Shown piece after piece: positions 17,749-27,502 of a stretch of 64,000 nt of DNA. The position numbers and the translations under genes were made by a program. How positions within the stretch are numbered: position 1 is the stretch's first letter; every line of letters starts with the position of its first letter. This stretch comes from Faecalibacterium sp. I4-3-84 (GTDB lineage Bacteria > Bacillota > Clostridia > Oscillospirales > Ruminococcaceae), in assembly GCF_023347255.1 (NCBI RefSeq), contig NZ_CP094466.1, positions 124,001 through 188,000 on the forward strand. Reading direction: 5' to 3'. Under the pieces are notes generated by a model, which ran no database searches, had not been told where the DNA came from, and saw only the letters and a program-made list of their open reading frames with translations.

Positions 17749-19071
17749 TCAGCTCAGAGCGACCTGATTTTTATAGCGCTTGCGCACCGCGCCGTATTCC
17801 AGATGTGCTTCGCCGCCTTCCACGGTATCTTCATCCACAGTTACGCGGATGATGGTAGCATCGGTGGGCACCTCGTACATGATGGGCAGCAGAATGCTTT
17901 CCATCACGCTGCGCAAGCCGCGGGCACCGGTCTTGCGCTCGATCGTCTTGCGGGCAATGGCGTGGAGTGCTTCGTCAGTGAAGTTCAGTTCCACATTATC
18001 CATGCTCAGAAGTTCCTTATACTGCTTCACAAGGCTGTTGCGCGGCTCCTTGAGTACGCGAACCAGAGCGTCCTCGTCCAGATCGTCCAGCACGGTAATG
18101 ACCGGCAGACGGCCGATCAGTTCCGGGATCAGGCCGAACTTGACCAGATCGTGGGGTTCCACCTTGCGCAGCAGAGCCTTCTCCGCTTCGCTGGAATTAT
18201 CCTTCAGGCTGCTGCCGAAGCCCAGTGCGGACTTATCGGTGCGGCGCAGGATATACTTATCCAAGCCATCAAATGCACCGCCGCAGATGAACAGGATGTT
18301 GGTGGTGTCGATCTGGATGAACTCCTGCTGCGGGTGCTTGCGGCCGCCCTGCGGAGGAACATTGCTCACAGTGCCCTCCAAAATCTTCAGCAGGGCCTGC
18401 TGCACGCCCTCACCGCCCACATCGCGGGTGATGGAGGGGTTCTCACTCTTGCGGGTGATCTTGTCGATCTCGTCGATATAGATAATACCGATCTGTGCCT
18501 TCTGCACATCAAAATCCGCTGCTTGGATCAACTTGAGCAGAATGTTCTCCACATCCTCGCCCACATAACCGGCTTCGGTCAGGGTGGTGGCATCGGCAAT
18601 GGCGAAGGGAACGCCCAGCATTTTTGCCAGAGTCTGTGCCAGCAGGGTCTTGCCCACGCCGGAAGGACCCAGCAGCAGCACGTTGGACTTCTGCAGCTCC
18701 ACATCGCTGCCCTTGCCGCTGAGGATGCGCTTGTAGTGGTTGTAGACCGAGACGGCCAGCACACGCTTTGCCTCGTCCTGACCGATCACATACTGATCCA
18801 AACCTTCCTTGATCTCGGCCGGGGTCAGGATGTTGATATCCAGATCGTCCGCAGGCTGGATGTGTGCACGGTTTGCACCACGGGCCGGTCGGGCGCTTTT
18901 GGGCTGATCCGGCTTGTCGGAAAGCAGGTCGTGGCACAGGCCGATGCATTCGCTGCAGATATTGACACCGGGGCCGATGATCATACGCTCCACTTCGTCC
19001 TGATGCTTTCCGCAGAAGCTGCAGACCAGATCCTTTTCGTTTTTGTCTCTGCCGGAATTGTTATTTGCCAT
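17749..19071 (-). CDS. clpX: ClpX, ATP-dependent unfoldase of ClpXP
   Basis: AAA+ unfoldase that feeds substrates to ClpP. The 440-aa protein has the N-terminal zinc-binding domain (C17, C20, C39, C42), Walker A GPSGVGKT, Walker [11 protein letters not shown] and the ClpP-docking region near FGSSLK (IGF-loop position). It lies 41 nt after clpP; with tig upstream the order tig-clpP-clpX is the common bacterial one. Confidence 0.97.
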   Translation of the reverse strand: MANNNSGRDKNEKDLVCSFCGKHQDEVERMIIGPGVNICSECIGLCHDLLSDKPDQPKSARPARGANRAHIQPADDLDINILTPAEIKEGLDQYVIGQDEAKRVLAVSVYNHYKRILSGKGSDVELQKSNVLLLGPSGVGKTLLAQTLAKMLGVPFAIADATTLTEAGYVGEDVENILLKLIQAADFDVQKAQIGIIYIDEIDKITRKSENPSITRDVGGEGVQQALLKILEGTVSNVPPQGGRKHPQQEFIQIDTTNILFICGGAFDGLDKYILRRTDKSALGFGSSLKDNSSEAEKALLRKVEPHDLVKFGLIPELIGRLPVITVLDDLDEDALVRVLKEPRNSLVKQYKELLSMDNVELNFTDEALHAIARKTIERKTGARGLRSVMESILLPIMYEVPTDATIIRVTVDEDTVEGGEAHLEYGAVRKRYKNQVALS

Positions 19072-19112
19072 AGCTGTTTTTCCTTATCCTGGGTAAATTA
19101 AATGTCGGCGGC

Positions 19113-19709
19113 TCAGCGGTGGGCAATGACCTCATCGATCAGGCCGTATTCCTTTGCCTGCAGTGCGGACATATAGTTGTCGCGCTCGGTATCCAGCTGG
19201 ATCTTTTCCAGCGGCTGGCCGGTGTACTCGCTGAGCATGCGGTTCATCTTATCGCGGATATACACCATGTGCTCGGCATGGATCTTGATATCGGTGGTCT
19301 GGCCGGAAAGGCCGCCGCCCTGCCCGCCGATCAGCGGCTGATGGATCAGAATTTCCGAGTTGGGCAGTGCAAAACGCTTTCCCTTGGTGCCGCTTGCCAG
19401 CAGGAAGGCACCCATGGAAGCTGCCATGCCCATGCAGATGGTGGAAACATCGCACTTGATATACTGCATGGTATCGTGGATGGCCATGCCGGCGCTGATG
19501 GAGCCGCCGGGGCTGTTGATATACAGGCTGATGTCCTTGTCCGGGTCCTGCCCTTCCAGATACAGCAGCTGTGCCACAACAAGGCTGGCGGAGGTATCGT
19601 TGACATCCTCGCTCAGAACGATGATGCGATCGTTCAAAAGACGGGAGAAAATATCATAGGAACGCTCGCCATGGGACGACTGTTCCACAACGTAAGGAAC
19701 AAAACTCAT
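19113..19709 (-). CDS. clpP: ClpP protease catalytic subunit
   Basis: 198-aa serine protease subunit of ClpXP/ClpCP. The catalytic triad is visible: S98 in [11 protein letters not shown]123 in LIHQPL and D173 in LDTERDNYM. The glycine-rich handle region ([11 protein letters not shown]) and YINSPGGS oxyanion area are intact. AGGAGG lies 9 nt before the ATG. A long hairpin separates it from tig, so its level may be set apart from that of trigger factor. Confidence 0.97.
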   Translation of the reverse strand: MSFVPYVVEQSSHGERSYDIFSRLLNDRIIVLSEDVNDTSASLVVAQLLYLEGQDPDKDISLYINSPGGSISAGMAIHDTMQYIKCDVSTICMGMAASMGAFLLASGTKGKRFALPNSEILIHQPLIGGQGGGLSGQTTDIKIHAEHMVYIRDKMNRMLSEYTGQPLEKIQLDTERDNYMSALQAKEYGLIDEVIAHR

Positions 19710-19744
19710 AAAGTTCGCCTCCTGAAATGGAATATAGTATTTGC

Positions 19745-19795
19745 AAAATTGACCGATACGGTTTCCCTGCCGGTTCTTCCGTATCGGTCAATTTT
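19745..19795 (-). terminator. Long perfect hairpin between tig and clpP
   Basis: AAAATTGACCGATACGG (19745-19761) is perfectly complementary to 19779-19795, a 17-bp stem with a 17-nt loop. On the minus strand the stem ends in AATTTTGC. It lies 60 nt after the tig stop and 35 nt before the clpP ATG, and probably ends or attenuates the tig transcript. Confidence 0.65.
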
Positions 19796-19855
19796 TACAA
19801 CCTTTGATTGAAACCGTGCAGCATACTGCTCGCTTCAAAGGAACACAGGAGCTGA

Positions 19856-21172
19856 TTACTCAGCGTCTGCAGCCTTCTCTTCCTCAGCAGCCTTCTCCAC
19901 GATGTTTGCGTGGCTCTTGATGAAGTCGATGGCCTTGTTGATGGCCAGATCCTTCTTCAGGTCGTCAACATTGACCAGCTCACGAACCTTGTCCTCTTCC
20001 ATCTTGTACTGGTCAGCAATGCGCTTGATCTCAGCGGAAACTTCCTCCTCGGAAGCCTCGATGTTCTCAGCAGCAGCAACAGCCTCCAGAGCCAGACGGA
20101 TCTTGACCTGCTTCTCAGCCTGCGGCATGAAGGAAGCGCGGAACTGCTCCATAGTCTGGCCCATATACTTCAGGTAGTCCTCGAGGCGCAGGCCCTGCTG
20201 CTCCACGCGGAATGCAAAGTCGTTGACCATCTCGTCCATGCGGGCATCATACATTGCCTGGGGGATCTCACCCTCCATGCTCTCGATGACCTGATCCACC
20301 AGAGCATTCTCAACAGCCAGATCGTCCTGCTTGTCCAGCTGCTCCTGATTGTTCTTGCGGATGGAAGCCTTGAACTCGTCCAGAGTGTCGTACTCAGAGC
20401 AATCCTTAGCCAGCTCGTCATCCAGAGCAGGCAGCTCCTTGTACTTCACTTCGTGCAGCTTGATCTTGAACACAGCAGCCTTGCCAGCCAGTTCGGCAGC
20501 CTGATACTCGGTGGGGAAGGTAACATTCACGTCGAACTCTTCGCCAGCGGAGTGGCCCACGATCTGATCCTCAAAGCCGGGGATGAAGCTGCCGCTGCCC
20601 AGAGTCAGGCTGTAGTGCTCAGCCTTGCCGCCCTCGAAAGCCACGCCATCGACGAAGCCCTCGAAGTCGATATCAGCGATGTCGCCGTTCTCAGCAGCGC
20701 CCTCACGGGTCAGCTCACGGGCATTGCGCTCCTGCACACGCTTCAGCTCAGCTTCAACAGCCTCGTCAGAAACAGTATGGACAGTCTTTTCAACTGTCAG
20801 ACCATTGTAGCTGCCAATCTTGACTTCAGGCTTGACAGCGACCTTGACGGTCAGGGTGACACCGTTGGTCTCATCAGCAGAGTCAACAGTGACCTCCGGA
20901 CGGCCGACCGGCTCAACGCCAGCTTCCTTGACAGCAGCCTCGAAAGCCTCGGGGAACAGCTCATTGATGGCATCATAGGTAAAGACATCAGCGCCGTACA
21001 TCTTCTCGATCAGAGCGCGGGGAGCCTTGCCCTTACGGAAGCCGGGAACAGCGTACTTCTTGCCTTCCTTCTTGAAAACATCGGCAACAGCCTTCTTGAA
21101 AGCCTCTGCGTCGATGGAGAACTGCAGTTCTGCCATGCTCTTCTCGAGCTTTTCACACTTGATGAAATTCAT
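19856..21172 (-). CDS. tig: Trigger factor
   Basis: Ribosome-associated chaperone and peptidyl-prolyl isomerase. The 438-aa protein shows the N-terminal ribosome-binding signature VPGFRKGKAPRALIEKMYG, a central FKBP domain (about 155-245, ENGDIADIDFEGFVDGVAF) and a long helical C-terminal chaperone domain. The ATG at 21172 (MNFIKCEKLEKS) has GGAGG 8 nt upstream; a GTG five codons earlier would overlap that site. An extended -10 promoter lies about 150 nt upstream. Confidence 0.96.
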   Translation of the reverse strand: MNFIKCEKLEKSMAELQFSIDAEAFKKAVADVFKKEGKKYAVPGFRKGKAPRALIEKMYGADVFTYDAINELFPEAFEAAVKEAGVEPVGRPEVTVDSADETNGVTLTVKVAVKPEVKIGSYNGLTVEKTVHTVSDEAVEAELKRVQERNARELTREGAAENGDIADIDFEGFVDGVAFEGGKAEHYSLTLGSGSFIPGFEDQIVGHSAGEEFDVNVTFPTEYQAAELAGKAAVFKIKLHEVKYKELPALDDELAKDCSEYDTLDEFKASIRKNNQEQLDKQDDLAVENALVDQVIESMEGEIPQAMYDARMDEMVNDFAFRVEQQGLRLEDYLKYMGQTMEQFRASFMPQAEKQVKIRLALEAVAAAENIEASEEEVSAEIKRIADQYKMEEDKVRELVNVDDLKKDLAINKAIDFIKSHANIVEKAAEEEKAADAE

Positions 21173-21318
21173 TTGTTTTTCCTCCACTCAAAAATTCTAT
21201 TGCGCAGGGCAGGAAGTTTTTGCCCTTTGCAACCGCGCACTGCGTCCTGGATGAACTTGCTTTTGCAATATGCGGGGACGCGCGCGCTCAATTGGGTGCA
21301 ACAATCGCGTCAAAAACT

Positions 21319-21327
21319 ATTATAGCA
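21319..21327 (-). promoter_or_regulatory. Extended -10 promoter of tig
   Basis: Minus-strand TGCTATAAT (21319-21327) is an extended -10 element. The best -35 (TGGCAA, 17 nt upstream) is weak, as usual for this class. The predicted leader is about 140 nt. The stretch 21173-21318 shows nothing else clear. Confidence 0.6.
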
Positions 21328-21381
21328 CGCTCCTGACACAATTGCCAGCCCAAATTGTTAATTTTTATTGGTTTTAACGGT

Positions 21382-22065
21382 TCAATTGATGCGGTACGGG
21401 CAAAAACGCAGCCCATCGGCACTGACCAGCTTGTAGTGGATGCCATCCACATCGCCCTGCACCGCATAGCGGATGGCATTGCCGTGCAGATGGCCATAGT
21501 AGCAGGTCCTGATGCTGTATTCCTTTAAGGTGGCTACGATCTCCGGCGCACTGGTGCCGGTATACACCGGCGGATAGTGCAGGAACACCAGCTTTTCCAG
21601 CCCGGGTTCGGCGGCATCCAAGCTCATGCGCAGCCGTCCGATCTCGCGGTTCATCACCTTTTCGTCGTGGGCCTCGCCTGCATCAAACAGCCAGCCGCGG
21701 GTACCGCACAGTGCATACCCCTCTACACTGTAGGAGTTGTTGTGCAGAATGTGCAGGGTATCAAAGCCTTCTGCTTTGAGGTAGGCATTCATCTTGTTCA
21801 CGGTAGACCACCAGTAATCGTGGTTGCCCTTCATGATGATCTTCTGCCCGGGCAGGCTCTGCAGAAATTCAAAATCCTTACGGGTATCGGTCAGGCGCAT
21901 GGCCCAGCTGATATCGCCCGCCAATACAATGGTATCCTCTGGTTTGATGAGCTTGCGCCAGTTTTTCTCAAGGCGCTCCACATAATCATTCCAGCCGGGA
22001 AAAATATCCATCGGCTTGGAAGCGCCCAGAGAAAGGTGGGTATCGCCAAGCACAAAAAGTGCCAT
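21382..22065 (-). CDS. Calcineurin-like metallophosphoesterase
   Basis: 227-aa phosphoesterase with all motifs of the family: GDTHLS, VLAGDISWAM, MKGNHDYWW, a lone H in FLHYPPV, and YGHLHGNAI. These bind two divalent metals. The substrate cannot be told from sequence. AGGAG precedes the ATG. It starts 34 nt after thrC and may be co-transcribed with it, without an evident functional link. Confidence 0.88.
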   Translation of the reverse strand: MALFVLGDTHLSLGASKPMDIFPGWNDYVERLEKNWRKLIKPEDTIVLAGDISWAMRLTDTRKDFEFLQSLPGQKIIMKGNHDYWWSTVNKMNAYLKAEGFDTLHILHNNSYSVEGYALCGTRGWLFDAGEAHDEKVMNREIGRLRMSLDAAEPGLEKLVFLHYPPVYTGTSAPEIVATLKEYSIRTCYYGHLHGNAIRYAVQGDVDGIHYKLVSADGLRFCPYRIN

Positions 22066-22099
22066 GTTTTTTCTCCTGTTCTAAATGCAGCAGGATGTG

Positions 22100-23560
22100 T
22101 TATTCCTGATAGCCCAGCGCCACCTCGGCGATCTGCGCAGGATCGATCACGGTGTTAAAGCGCTCCGGCTTCTGGCGCAGCGCGGCAAGGCTTGCCGGTG
22201 CGGTATGCGCGGTAGCTGCTTCCAGCTGCTGCATTGCTTCAAAATCATTTTCCGGGGCGGTGCGGCCCAGTGCTTCCAGCACACTGCGCGGGAACTTGAA
22301 GGGAGACGCGGTGGACAGCACCACCATGGGCACGCCCGCGCGCTTTTTCTGCGCTGCCACATGGAACGCAACGGCGGTGTGGGTATCACACAGGTAGTTG
22401 TCCTTCTCGTAGCGGACACGGATCTCCCCTGCCACTTCTTCCTCACTGCTCCAGCCGCAGGAGAAGTTCTCCTGAATGGCAGCCAGCGTCTCCGGACGCA
22501 CAGTATAGCTACCAGTCTCGGCAAGGCTCTTCATCAGGCCCGCCACCTCGGCATCACTGCCGGTGACATGGTACAGAAGGCGCTCGAGGTTCGAGGACAC
22601 CAGAATGTCCATGCTGGGTGAGGTGGTCTTGAAGAACTCCCGCTTTGCGGTGTAGGTGCCGGTGGTGAGGAAATCGGTCAGCACGTTGTTCTCGTTGGAA
22701 GCGCAGACCAGCTTGCCCACGGGCAGGCCCATGCGCTTTGCATAGTAGCCTGCCAGAATGTCGCCGAAGTTACCGGTGGGTACGCAGAAGTCCACTTCAT
22801 CGCCGAAGGTGATCCTGCCCGCCTTGAGCAGCTGGGCATAGGCGGCAAAGTAATAGACGATCTGCGGCACCAGACGGCCCCAGTTGATGGAGTTGGCGCT
22901 GGACAGGCGGATGTTCCGCTTGGCAAGCTCTGCTGCAATGGCAGTGTCACCAAAGACCTTCTTCACACCGGTCTGTGCATCATCAAAGTTGCCGCGCACA
23001 GCGTACACTGCCACGTTGGCACCCTCCTGCGTTGCCATCTGCAGGCGCTGGATCTCGCTGGTGCCGCCCGTGGGATAGAACACTGCGATCTCCACGCCCG
23101 GGATATCATGGTAGCCGTCCAGAGCTGCCTTGCCGGTATCGCCGCTGGTCGCCACAAGGATCAGGGTCTTTTCCGTGCGGCCCAGATTCTTTTTGGCTTC
23201 CACCAGAAGCTTCGGCATCAGCTGCAGAGCATAATCCTTGAATGCACAGGTAGGGCCATGCCACAGCTCTAAGGCATAGGTGTCCCCTTCCACCGGGGCA
23301 AGATAGCCTGCCTTGCCGCCAAAGGCCTCTCCGTAGGTCTTGTGGGCAGCTTCAGTCAGGAAATCCTGCGAGTAGTCGGTCAGATATTCTTTGATGACGG
23401 CAGCTGCCATGGCCGGGTAGTCCAGCTCGCACAGTGCCTTCACATCCACCTGCGGAAAGCTTTCCGGTACAAACAGACCGCCCTCGTTGGACAGGCCCTG
23501 TGCGATTGCTTCCGAGGAAGTCACTTTGCGGTTTTGGTCTCTGGTACTAAAAAACTGCAT
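22100..23560 (-). CDS. thrC: Threonine synthase
   Basis: 486-aa PLP enzyme making threonine from O-phosphohomoserine. It is of the longer type, with FFSTRDQNRKVTSSEAI at the N terminus, the PLP lysine in GPTCAFKDYALQL and the phosphate-binding loop ATSGDTGKAALDG. The start at 23560 has AAGGAG 8 nt upstream; the longer frame reaching 23638 lacks family similarity. The 99 nt between yraN and thrC contain two short hairpins (GGCAGAG/CTCTGCC and GCGTGC/GCACGT) but no T-box signature. Confidence 0.95.
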   Translation of the reverse strand: MQFFSTRDQNRKVTSSEAIAQGLSNEGGLFVPESFPQVDVKALCELDYPAMAAAVIKEYLTDYSQDFLTEAAHKTYGEAFGGKAGYLAPVEGDTYALELWHGPTCAFKDYALQLMPKLLVEAKKNLGRTEKTLILVATSGDTGKAALDGYHDIPGVEIAVFYPTGGTSEIQRLQMATQEGANVAVYAVRGNFDDAQTGVKKVFGDTAIAAELAKRNIRLSSANSINWGRLVPQIVYYFAAYAQLLKAGRITFGDEVDFCVPTGNFGDILAGYYAKRMGLPVGKLVCASNENNVLTDFLTTGTYTAKREFFKTTSPSMDILVSSNLERLLYHVTGSDAEVAGLMKSLAETGSYTVRPETLAAIQENFSCGWSSEEEVAGEIRVRYEKDNYLCDTHTAVAFHVAAQKKRAGVPMVVLSTASPFKFPRSVLEALGRTAPENDFEAMQQLEAATAHTAPASLAALRQKPERFNTVIDPAQIAEVALGYQE

Positions 23561-23659
23561 TGTTGTCGCTCCTTTTTCGCCGTAGAACGTGCAAAGCACG
23601 CTCTTCTGCTGTGGCAGAGAAGCCCTCTGCCCGTACATTTTCCCACCGGGGCCGTTGCT

Positions 23660-24022
23660 TTACGTGAGAAAAGCGCCCCTTATAATATGTACCATCCAGC
23701 GCCCGCTGTCAAGAGGGAACACTTCTGCCACGTCAAATCGCACCGGTGCATCGCTCAGGCCGTTCTGCTGCAGATAACACTGTGCTGCACGGATCAGGCG
23801 GCGCTGTTTGGGCCGGTCCACCGCTTCTGCCGGGCTGGCCAGAGAGCCTTCCGCACGGGTCTTGACCTCACAGATGACAATGGTCCCATCCGGCTCCTGC
23901 ACCACAACATCCAGCTCACCCATCCGGGTGTGGAAGTTGTGTGCCAGCAGCCTGCAGCCCTGCTTCTGATACCAGCGGGCCGCAGCTGCTTCTCCCCTGC
24001 GCCCTGTCTCGGCGCGGTTCAC
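23660..24022 (-). CDS. yraN: YraN/UPF0102 endonuclease-like protein
   Basis: 120-aa restriction-endonuclease-fold protein of unknown function. The conserved core is visible: N-terminal [16 protein letters not shown], then [22 protein letters not shown], giving the usual E-D-ExK metal-binding set. GTG start in a GTGA overlap with the rnhB stop (24019-24022). It is the last gene of the lepB-rbgA-rnhB-yraN run, a common Firmicutes order. Confidence 0.9.
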   Translation of the reverse strand: MNRAETGRRGEAAAARWYQKQGCRLLAHNFHTRMGELDVVVQEPDGTIVICEVKTRAEGSLASPAEAVDRPKQRRLIRAAQCYLQQNGLSDAPVRFDVAEVFPLDSGRWMVHIIRGAFLT

Positions 24023-24666
24023 TTTCCGTTCTCCGGCCAGTAGCCCTGCTTTTTGAGGAAGCTGCGGCGGTAGAACGGCTGGATGCCGTACTGGGCGATC
24101 AGCTCATAGTGGAGCTTGGTCGGGTAGCCCTTGTGCTTTGCCAGCTGATACTGCGGATACTGTCTGTCCAGTTCCAGCATATAGCGGTCACGGCTGACCT
24201 TGGCAAGGACGGATGCTGCGCCGATGCTGGCACTGGTGGCATCGCCCTTGACCACCGGCTGTGCCGGGACCAGCAGCCCTGCCGGGGTGCGGTTTCCATC
24301 CACGAGAACAAGGTTCGGCACGATGTCCAGCTCTTCCACAGCCTGCTTCATGCCGCCCATGGTGGCGTTGAGGATGTTGTCCCGGTCAATGATCTCCGGC
24401 CCCACAAAAACAATTTTGTAGGCCAACGCCTTTTCAATGATCTCATCAAACAGAGCTTCCCGCTTTTTCTCAGTAAGCTTTTTGGAGTCGTTGATGCCAA
24501 AGACCGGATTCTCCGGGTCCAGAATACAGGCCGCTACGCACACCGGGCCGCACAGAGGGCCGCGTCCGGCTTCGTCCACGCCTGCAAAGCAGCCATACTG
24601 ACTGCGTACAGCGGCATCGTACTCATACAACGGAGCCGAGATCTCCTCGTCGGAACGGCGCTTCAT
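24019..24666 (-). CDS. rnhB: Ribonuclease HII
   Basis: Removes RNA from RNA-DNA hybrids and cuts single ribonucleotides in DNA. 215 aa; the first acidic pair D31-E32 sits in [14 protein letters not shown], the third acid in LVLVDGNR, and the signature [23 protein letters not shown] follows. AGGAGG precedes the ATG, which overlaps the rbgA stop by 4 bases. Confidence 0.96.
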   Translation of the reverse strand: MKRRSDEEISAPLYEYDAAVRSQYGCFAGVDEAGRGPLCGPVCVAACILDPENPVFGINDSKKLTEKKREALFDEIIEKALAYKIVFVGPEIIDRDNILNATMGGMKQAVEELDIVPNLVLVDGNRTPAGLLVPAQPVVKGDATSASIGAASVLAKVSRDRYMLELDRQYPQYQLAKHKGYPTKLHYELIAQYGIQPFYRRSFLKKQGYWPENGK

Positions 24667-25586
24667 TCGTCATCCTCCTCGGCAAAATCAGCCAGATCAT
24701 CCCGCTGCGGCGGACGCTCCAGCGAGATGCGGCCCCACTTGCAGGCGCGGAACTCGTCCACCAGCATAATGGCGCAGCGCTCGGTGTTCACCTCGCCGCC
24801 GCGCACCAGCAGACCGCGCTTGCGGCCGATGGCTTCCATCAGCTCGTAGGGCGGCAGGGCCAGCGTTTCGGCATCCAGCTTGTAGCGCTGGGCCACAAGG
24901 TCGGGGTAGTTGCGGCGCACCTCGTCCAGCAGGTTCATGGCCAGCTCTTCCACATCCAGAATATCATCCTTGATGGAGCCGATAAAGGCCAGATTGGACG
25001 CAATGGTCTTGGAGTCAAACTTCTTCCACAGTACGCCGGGCATATCCAGCAGGTCAAATTTGTCGGTGCTGACCCACTGTTTGCCCTTGGTTACGCCCGG
25101 GCGGTCTGCCGCCTTGGCGCGGGCAGAGCCTGCAAAGGTGTTGATGAAGGTGGATTTGCCCACATTGGGGATGCCGCACAGCATCACCTGTGTTTTGGCA
25201 CCGCCCATGCCGCGGTTCTGGCGGCGTTCCAGCAGGCCCGCCAGTTCTTTTTCAATGGCAGCCTTTACCGCATTGGCACCGCCCTTCTGCTTGGCGCTGA
25301 TGGCCACACAGCCGGCATCTGCCGCACGGAAATACTTGATCCACTCTTCCGTTACAGCCGGGTCTGCCAGATCGGCCTTGTTCAGCGCGTATAGTTTCGG
25401 CTTGCGGGCCGTGATGCGCTCGATCTCCGGGTTCAGGCTGGAAAGCGGGATTCGGGCATCCAGCAGCACAAGGCTGGCATCCACGTGCTGGATCTCCTGC
25501 TCCATCATGCGCAGAGTCTTGGTCATGTGGCCCGGGAACCACTGAATATTGTACTGGTTTGCAAAGCGGGTATCCATTTCGTTCAT
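24663..25586 (-). CDS. rbgA: RbgA (YlqF) ribosome-assembly GTPase
   Basis: Circularly permuted GTPase needed for late 50S maturation. In the 307-aa protein the G4 motif (LNKADL) precedes G1 (GIPNVGKST) and G3 (LLDMPG), and the N terminus has the family motif [11 protein letters not shown]. The ATG at 25586 overlaps the lepB stop (ATGA) with GGGGTGG upstream. Gene order rplS-lepB-rbgA-rnhB matches the Bacillus group. Confidence 0.95.
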   Translation of the reverse strand: MNEMDTRFANQYNIQWFPGHMTKTLRMMEQEIQHVDASLVLLDARIPLSSLNPEIERITARKPKLYALNKADLADPAVTEEWIKYFRAADAGCVAISAKQKGGANAVKAAIEKELAGLLERRQNRGMGGAKTQVMLCGIPNVGKSTFINTFAGSARAKAADRPGVTKGKQWVSTDKFDLLDMPGVLWKKFDSKTIASNLAFIGSIKDDILDVEELAMNLLDEVRRNYPDLVAQRYKLDAETLALPPYELMEAIGRKRGLLVRGGEVNTERCAIMLVDEFRACKWGRISLERPPQRDDLADFAEEDDE

Positions 25587-26131
25587 TTTACCACCCCAAA
25601 ATCTGTAAAGGGCATAAAGCACAAAAGCACCCTGCCCAGAATGTCCCGTTCGTCAATGCAGCCCACATAGGTGGAACGGCTGTCCAGTGATTGGTTGCGG
25701 TTATCACCCATCACGAACACCGTGCCCTCCGACACTGTGTACGGGAACTGCACATCGTAGCCAAGATAGGTAGGCTCTGCAATGTAGTCCTCCTGCAAGA
25801 CCTCACCGTTCACCATGACCACACCGGAATCGTAATCAATGCTGATGGTATCTCCGCCCTTGGCGATGACACGCTTGACCAGCGGTTTACCGTAGGAGGT
25901 ATAGCTGTCCACAATGACCACGTCACCACGCTGCGGGGTATAGCCTGCTCCCCACACGATGAGCTTATCACCGTTCACCAGTGTGGGCACCATGGAGCTG
26001 CCGTCCACCTGAATGATGCGGAAGAAAAACGAAAAGATCAGCACCAGCACCAGCGCTGCCGAGATCAATGCCTCGTACCATTCCAGCAGGTTCTGCCCGC
26101 GCACGGGCTTTGTCTGTTCCTGTTTTTCCAT
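25583..26131 (-). CDS. lepB: Signal peptidase I
   Basis: 182-aa membrane protease that removes signal peptides. One N-terminal membrane helix (about 20-38), nucleophile S46 (GSSMVPTL), general base K86 (PLVKRVIA) and the box MGDNRNQSLDSR. It starts a four-gene operon with its own promoter, separated from rplS by a terminator. Confidence 0.95.
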   Translation of the reverse strand: MEKQEQTKPVRGQNLLEWYEALISAALVLVLIFSFFFRIIQVDGSSMVPTLVNGDKLIVWGAGYTPQRGDVVIVDSYTSYGKPLVKRVIAKGGDTISIDYDSGVVMVNGEVLQEDYIAEPTYLGYDVQFPYTVSEGTVFVMGDNRNQSLDSRSTYVGCIDERDILGRVLLCFMPFTDFGVVK

Positions 26132-26172
26132 ATCCGGTACACCTCACCTTCTGGTTTTACACTGCTGACCCG

Positions 26173-26202
26173 ATTATACCGCAACCGACAGGCTCTTCGC
26201 AA
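26173..26202 (-). promoter_or_regulatory. Promoter of the lepB-rbgA-rnhB-yraN operon
   Basis: Minus-strand TTGCGA (26197-26202), 18 nt, TATAAT (26173-26178), about 35 nt before the lepB ATG. Confidence 0.65.
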
Positions 26203-26250
26203 GAACGGTGCCTGCAAAAAGCCGCATTTTTCCGAAATTTTGATAAAGAA

Positions 26251-26277
26251 AAAAGGGACAACAAGGTTGTCCCTTTT
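26251..26277 (-). terminator. Terminator after rplS
   Basis: GGGACAAC pairs with GTTGTCCC, flanked by AAAA/TTTT; on the minus strand the stem runs into TTTTTTCTTT. It lies about 25 nt after the rplS stop. Confidence 0.85.
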
Positions 26278-26300
26278 CTCCCGTTTCAAATCGGGGATGA

Positions 26301-26642
26301 TCAAATATCGCTCTTGACCTTGGCAGCCTTGCCCGTACGGCCACGCAGGTAGAACAGCTTTGCGCGGCGGACCTTGCCCTTGCGGACAACGGTGACCTTC
26401 TCAACGAAGGGGCTGTTGATGGGGAAGACACGCTCGATGCCAACACCGTAAGCAACGCGGCGAACGGTAAAGGTCTCAGCAACGCCGCCGTGCTTCTTTG
26501 CGATCACAGTGCCCTCAAAGGCCTGAATGCGCTCACGGTCGCCTTCCTTGATACGAACATCAACGCGGACGGTATCGCCAACGTTGAACTGGGGCTTTTC
26601 AGCCTTGATGCTGCCTTCAGAAATAATCTTCAGTGCGTCCAT
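26301..26642 (-). CDS. rplS: Ribosomal protein bL19
   Basis: 113-aa large-subunit protein at the 30S/50S interface. The family core is intact: [44 protein letters not shown] and the basic end [17 protein letters not shown]. The ATG at 26642 follows GGAGG by 8 nt. It forms a single-gene unit with a promoter, a structured leader and a terminator. Confidence 0.97.
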   Translation of the reverse strand: MDALKIISEGSIKAEKPQFNVGDTVRVDVRIKEGDRERIQAFEGTVIAKKHGGVAETFTVRRVAYGVGIERVFPINSPFVEKVTVVRKGKVRRAKLFYLRGRTGKAAKVKSDI

Positions 26643-26756
26643 TTTTGAATCCTCCATTTGTTTTTAGACGTTCATACACGGCACTTTGCCGTCAGAGGAC
26701 CGCCCGTTTAATGATATTGTCATTAACCCCGCTGTGGTCTCAGCGGACACTAACGC
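26643..26756 (-). promoter_or_regulatory. Structured 5' leader of rplS, possible L19 autoregulatory element
   Basis: The roughly 113-nt leader can fold into three hairpins: CCGCTG/CAGCGG, TTAATGA-CAATA-TCATTAA and ACGGC-AAAGT-GCCGT. Ribosomal protein leaders, including one for L19, are known in Firmicutes. I see the hairpins; identity with the known L19 leader family is inferred. Confidence 0.45.
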
Positions 26757-26762
26757 CTAAAT

Positions 26763-26791
26763 AGGATATCACAAAACCTGCGTGAATGCAA
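26763..26791 (-). promoter_or_regulatory. Promoter of rplS
   Basis: Minus-strand TTGCAT (26786-26791), 17 nt, TATCCT (26763-26768). It lies between rplS and the DUF2344 gene, whose transcript may end at the hairpin TCTGTT/AACAGA at 26822-26839. Confidence 0.6.
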
Positions 26792-26857
26792 GCGTTCTGA
26801 CCAAAATAAATGCAAAAATTTTCTGTTTTGCCCAACAGACAGTCTTTCACGCTCCGA

Positions 26858-27502
26858 TCAGACAAACAGCTGCTTATCTGCCGTCAAAAACTTTTTGCGC
26901 AGGATGTTGGCGCTGACGGCAGGCAGGCCGAATTTTTCTTCCAGAAAGCCGGTGAGCAGCGAGGGGTTCAGGTTCAGCTCCTGCGCAGCGGGCAGGCACA
27001 GATCAATGTGCACGCTGTCCCCCTCCGTGGTGTACTCCACCTTGGGCAGATATTCCTTCAGCTCAATGATCTTGTTGCCTTTTTTGCCGTGCTTTTCCAC
27101 CGGGGCGCTTTCCAGCGCGTTGTACGCATCCAGCGCCGCAGCCGCTGCCGCCGGGTAGGTGATGCGATAGCATGCGTAGGCAATGAGGTCCGCTTTCATC
27201 TGCACCGGGCCAACGTGCGTGATCACGATGCCTGCGGGCATGATGGCATTGAGGGCCGCTTTCCACTGTTCAAAATCCGGGGCTTCCGCTTCGGTCTTGA
27301 CGTCCACGCACTCGCACTCGCTCTCCTGCCCCAGAGAAAGCGGGCAGGCAAAGGTCATATAGATGTGGGGATTGAAACCCAGCGTATGCCACACCGGCAG
27401 GCCGCTGCGCTTGAGCACCCGCTGCATCACCCGCTGCAGGTCCAGCAGGGAGATGTAGGAGGCCTCATTCTTTTTCTCAAACGAGATTCTGACTGTAATC
27501 AA
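26858..27502 (-). CDS. DUF2344/TIGR03936 family protein
   Basis: 214-aa protein with the family N terminus (VRISFEKKNEASYISLLDLQ) and the block GLPVWHTLGFNPHIYMTFACP. Function unknown; it resembles the C-terminal extension of some radical-SAM proteins of the TIGR03960 group and almost always follows such a gene. The start is a TTG at 27502 with AGGAGG 8 nt upstream, inside the last 26 nt of the radical-SAM gene, so the two are probably translationally coupled. Confidence 0.85.
   Translation of the reverse strand: MITVRISFEKKNEASYISLLDLQRVMQRVLKRSGLPVWHTLGFNPHIYMTFACPLSLGQESECECVDVKTEAEAPDFEQWKAALNAIMPAGIVITHVGPVQMKADLIAYACYRITYPAAAAAALDAYNALESAPVEKHGKKGNKIIELKEYLPKVEYTTEGDSVHIDLCLPAAQELNLNPSLLTGFLEEKFGLPAVSANILRKKFLTADKQLFV

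Noticed and set aside
23561-23659. T-box leader for thrC
   Set aside because: Two short hairpins but no specifier loop or T-box GGTGG-type consensus.
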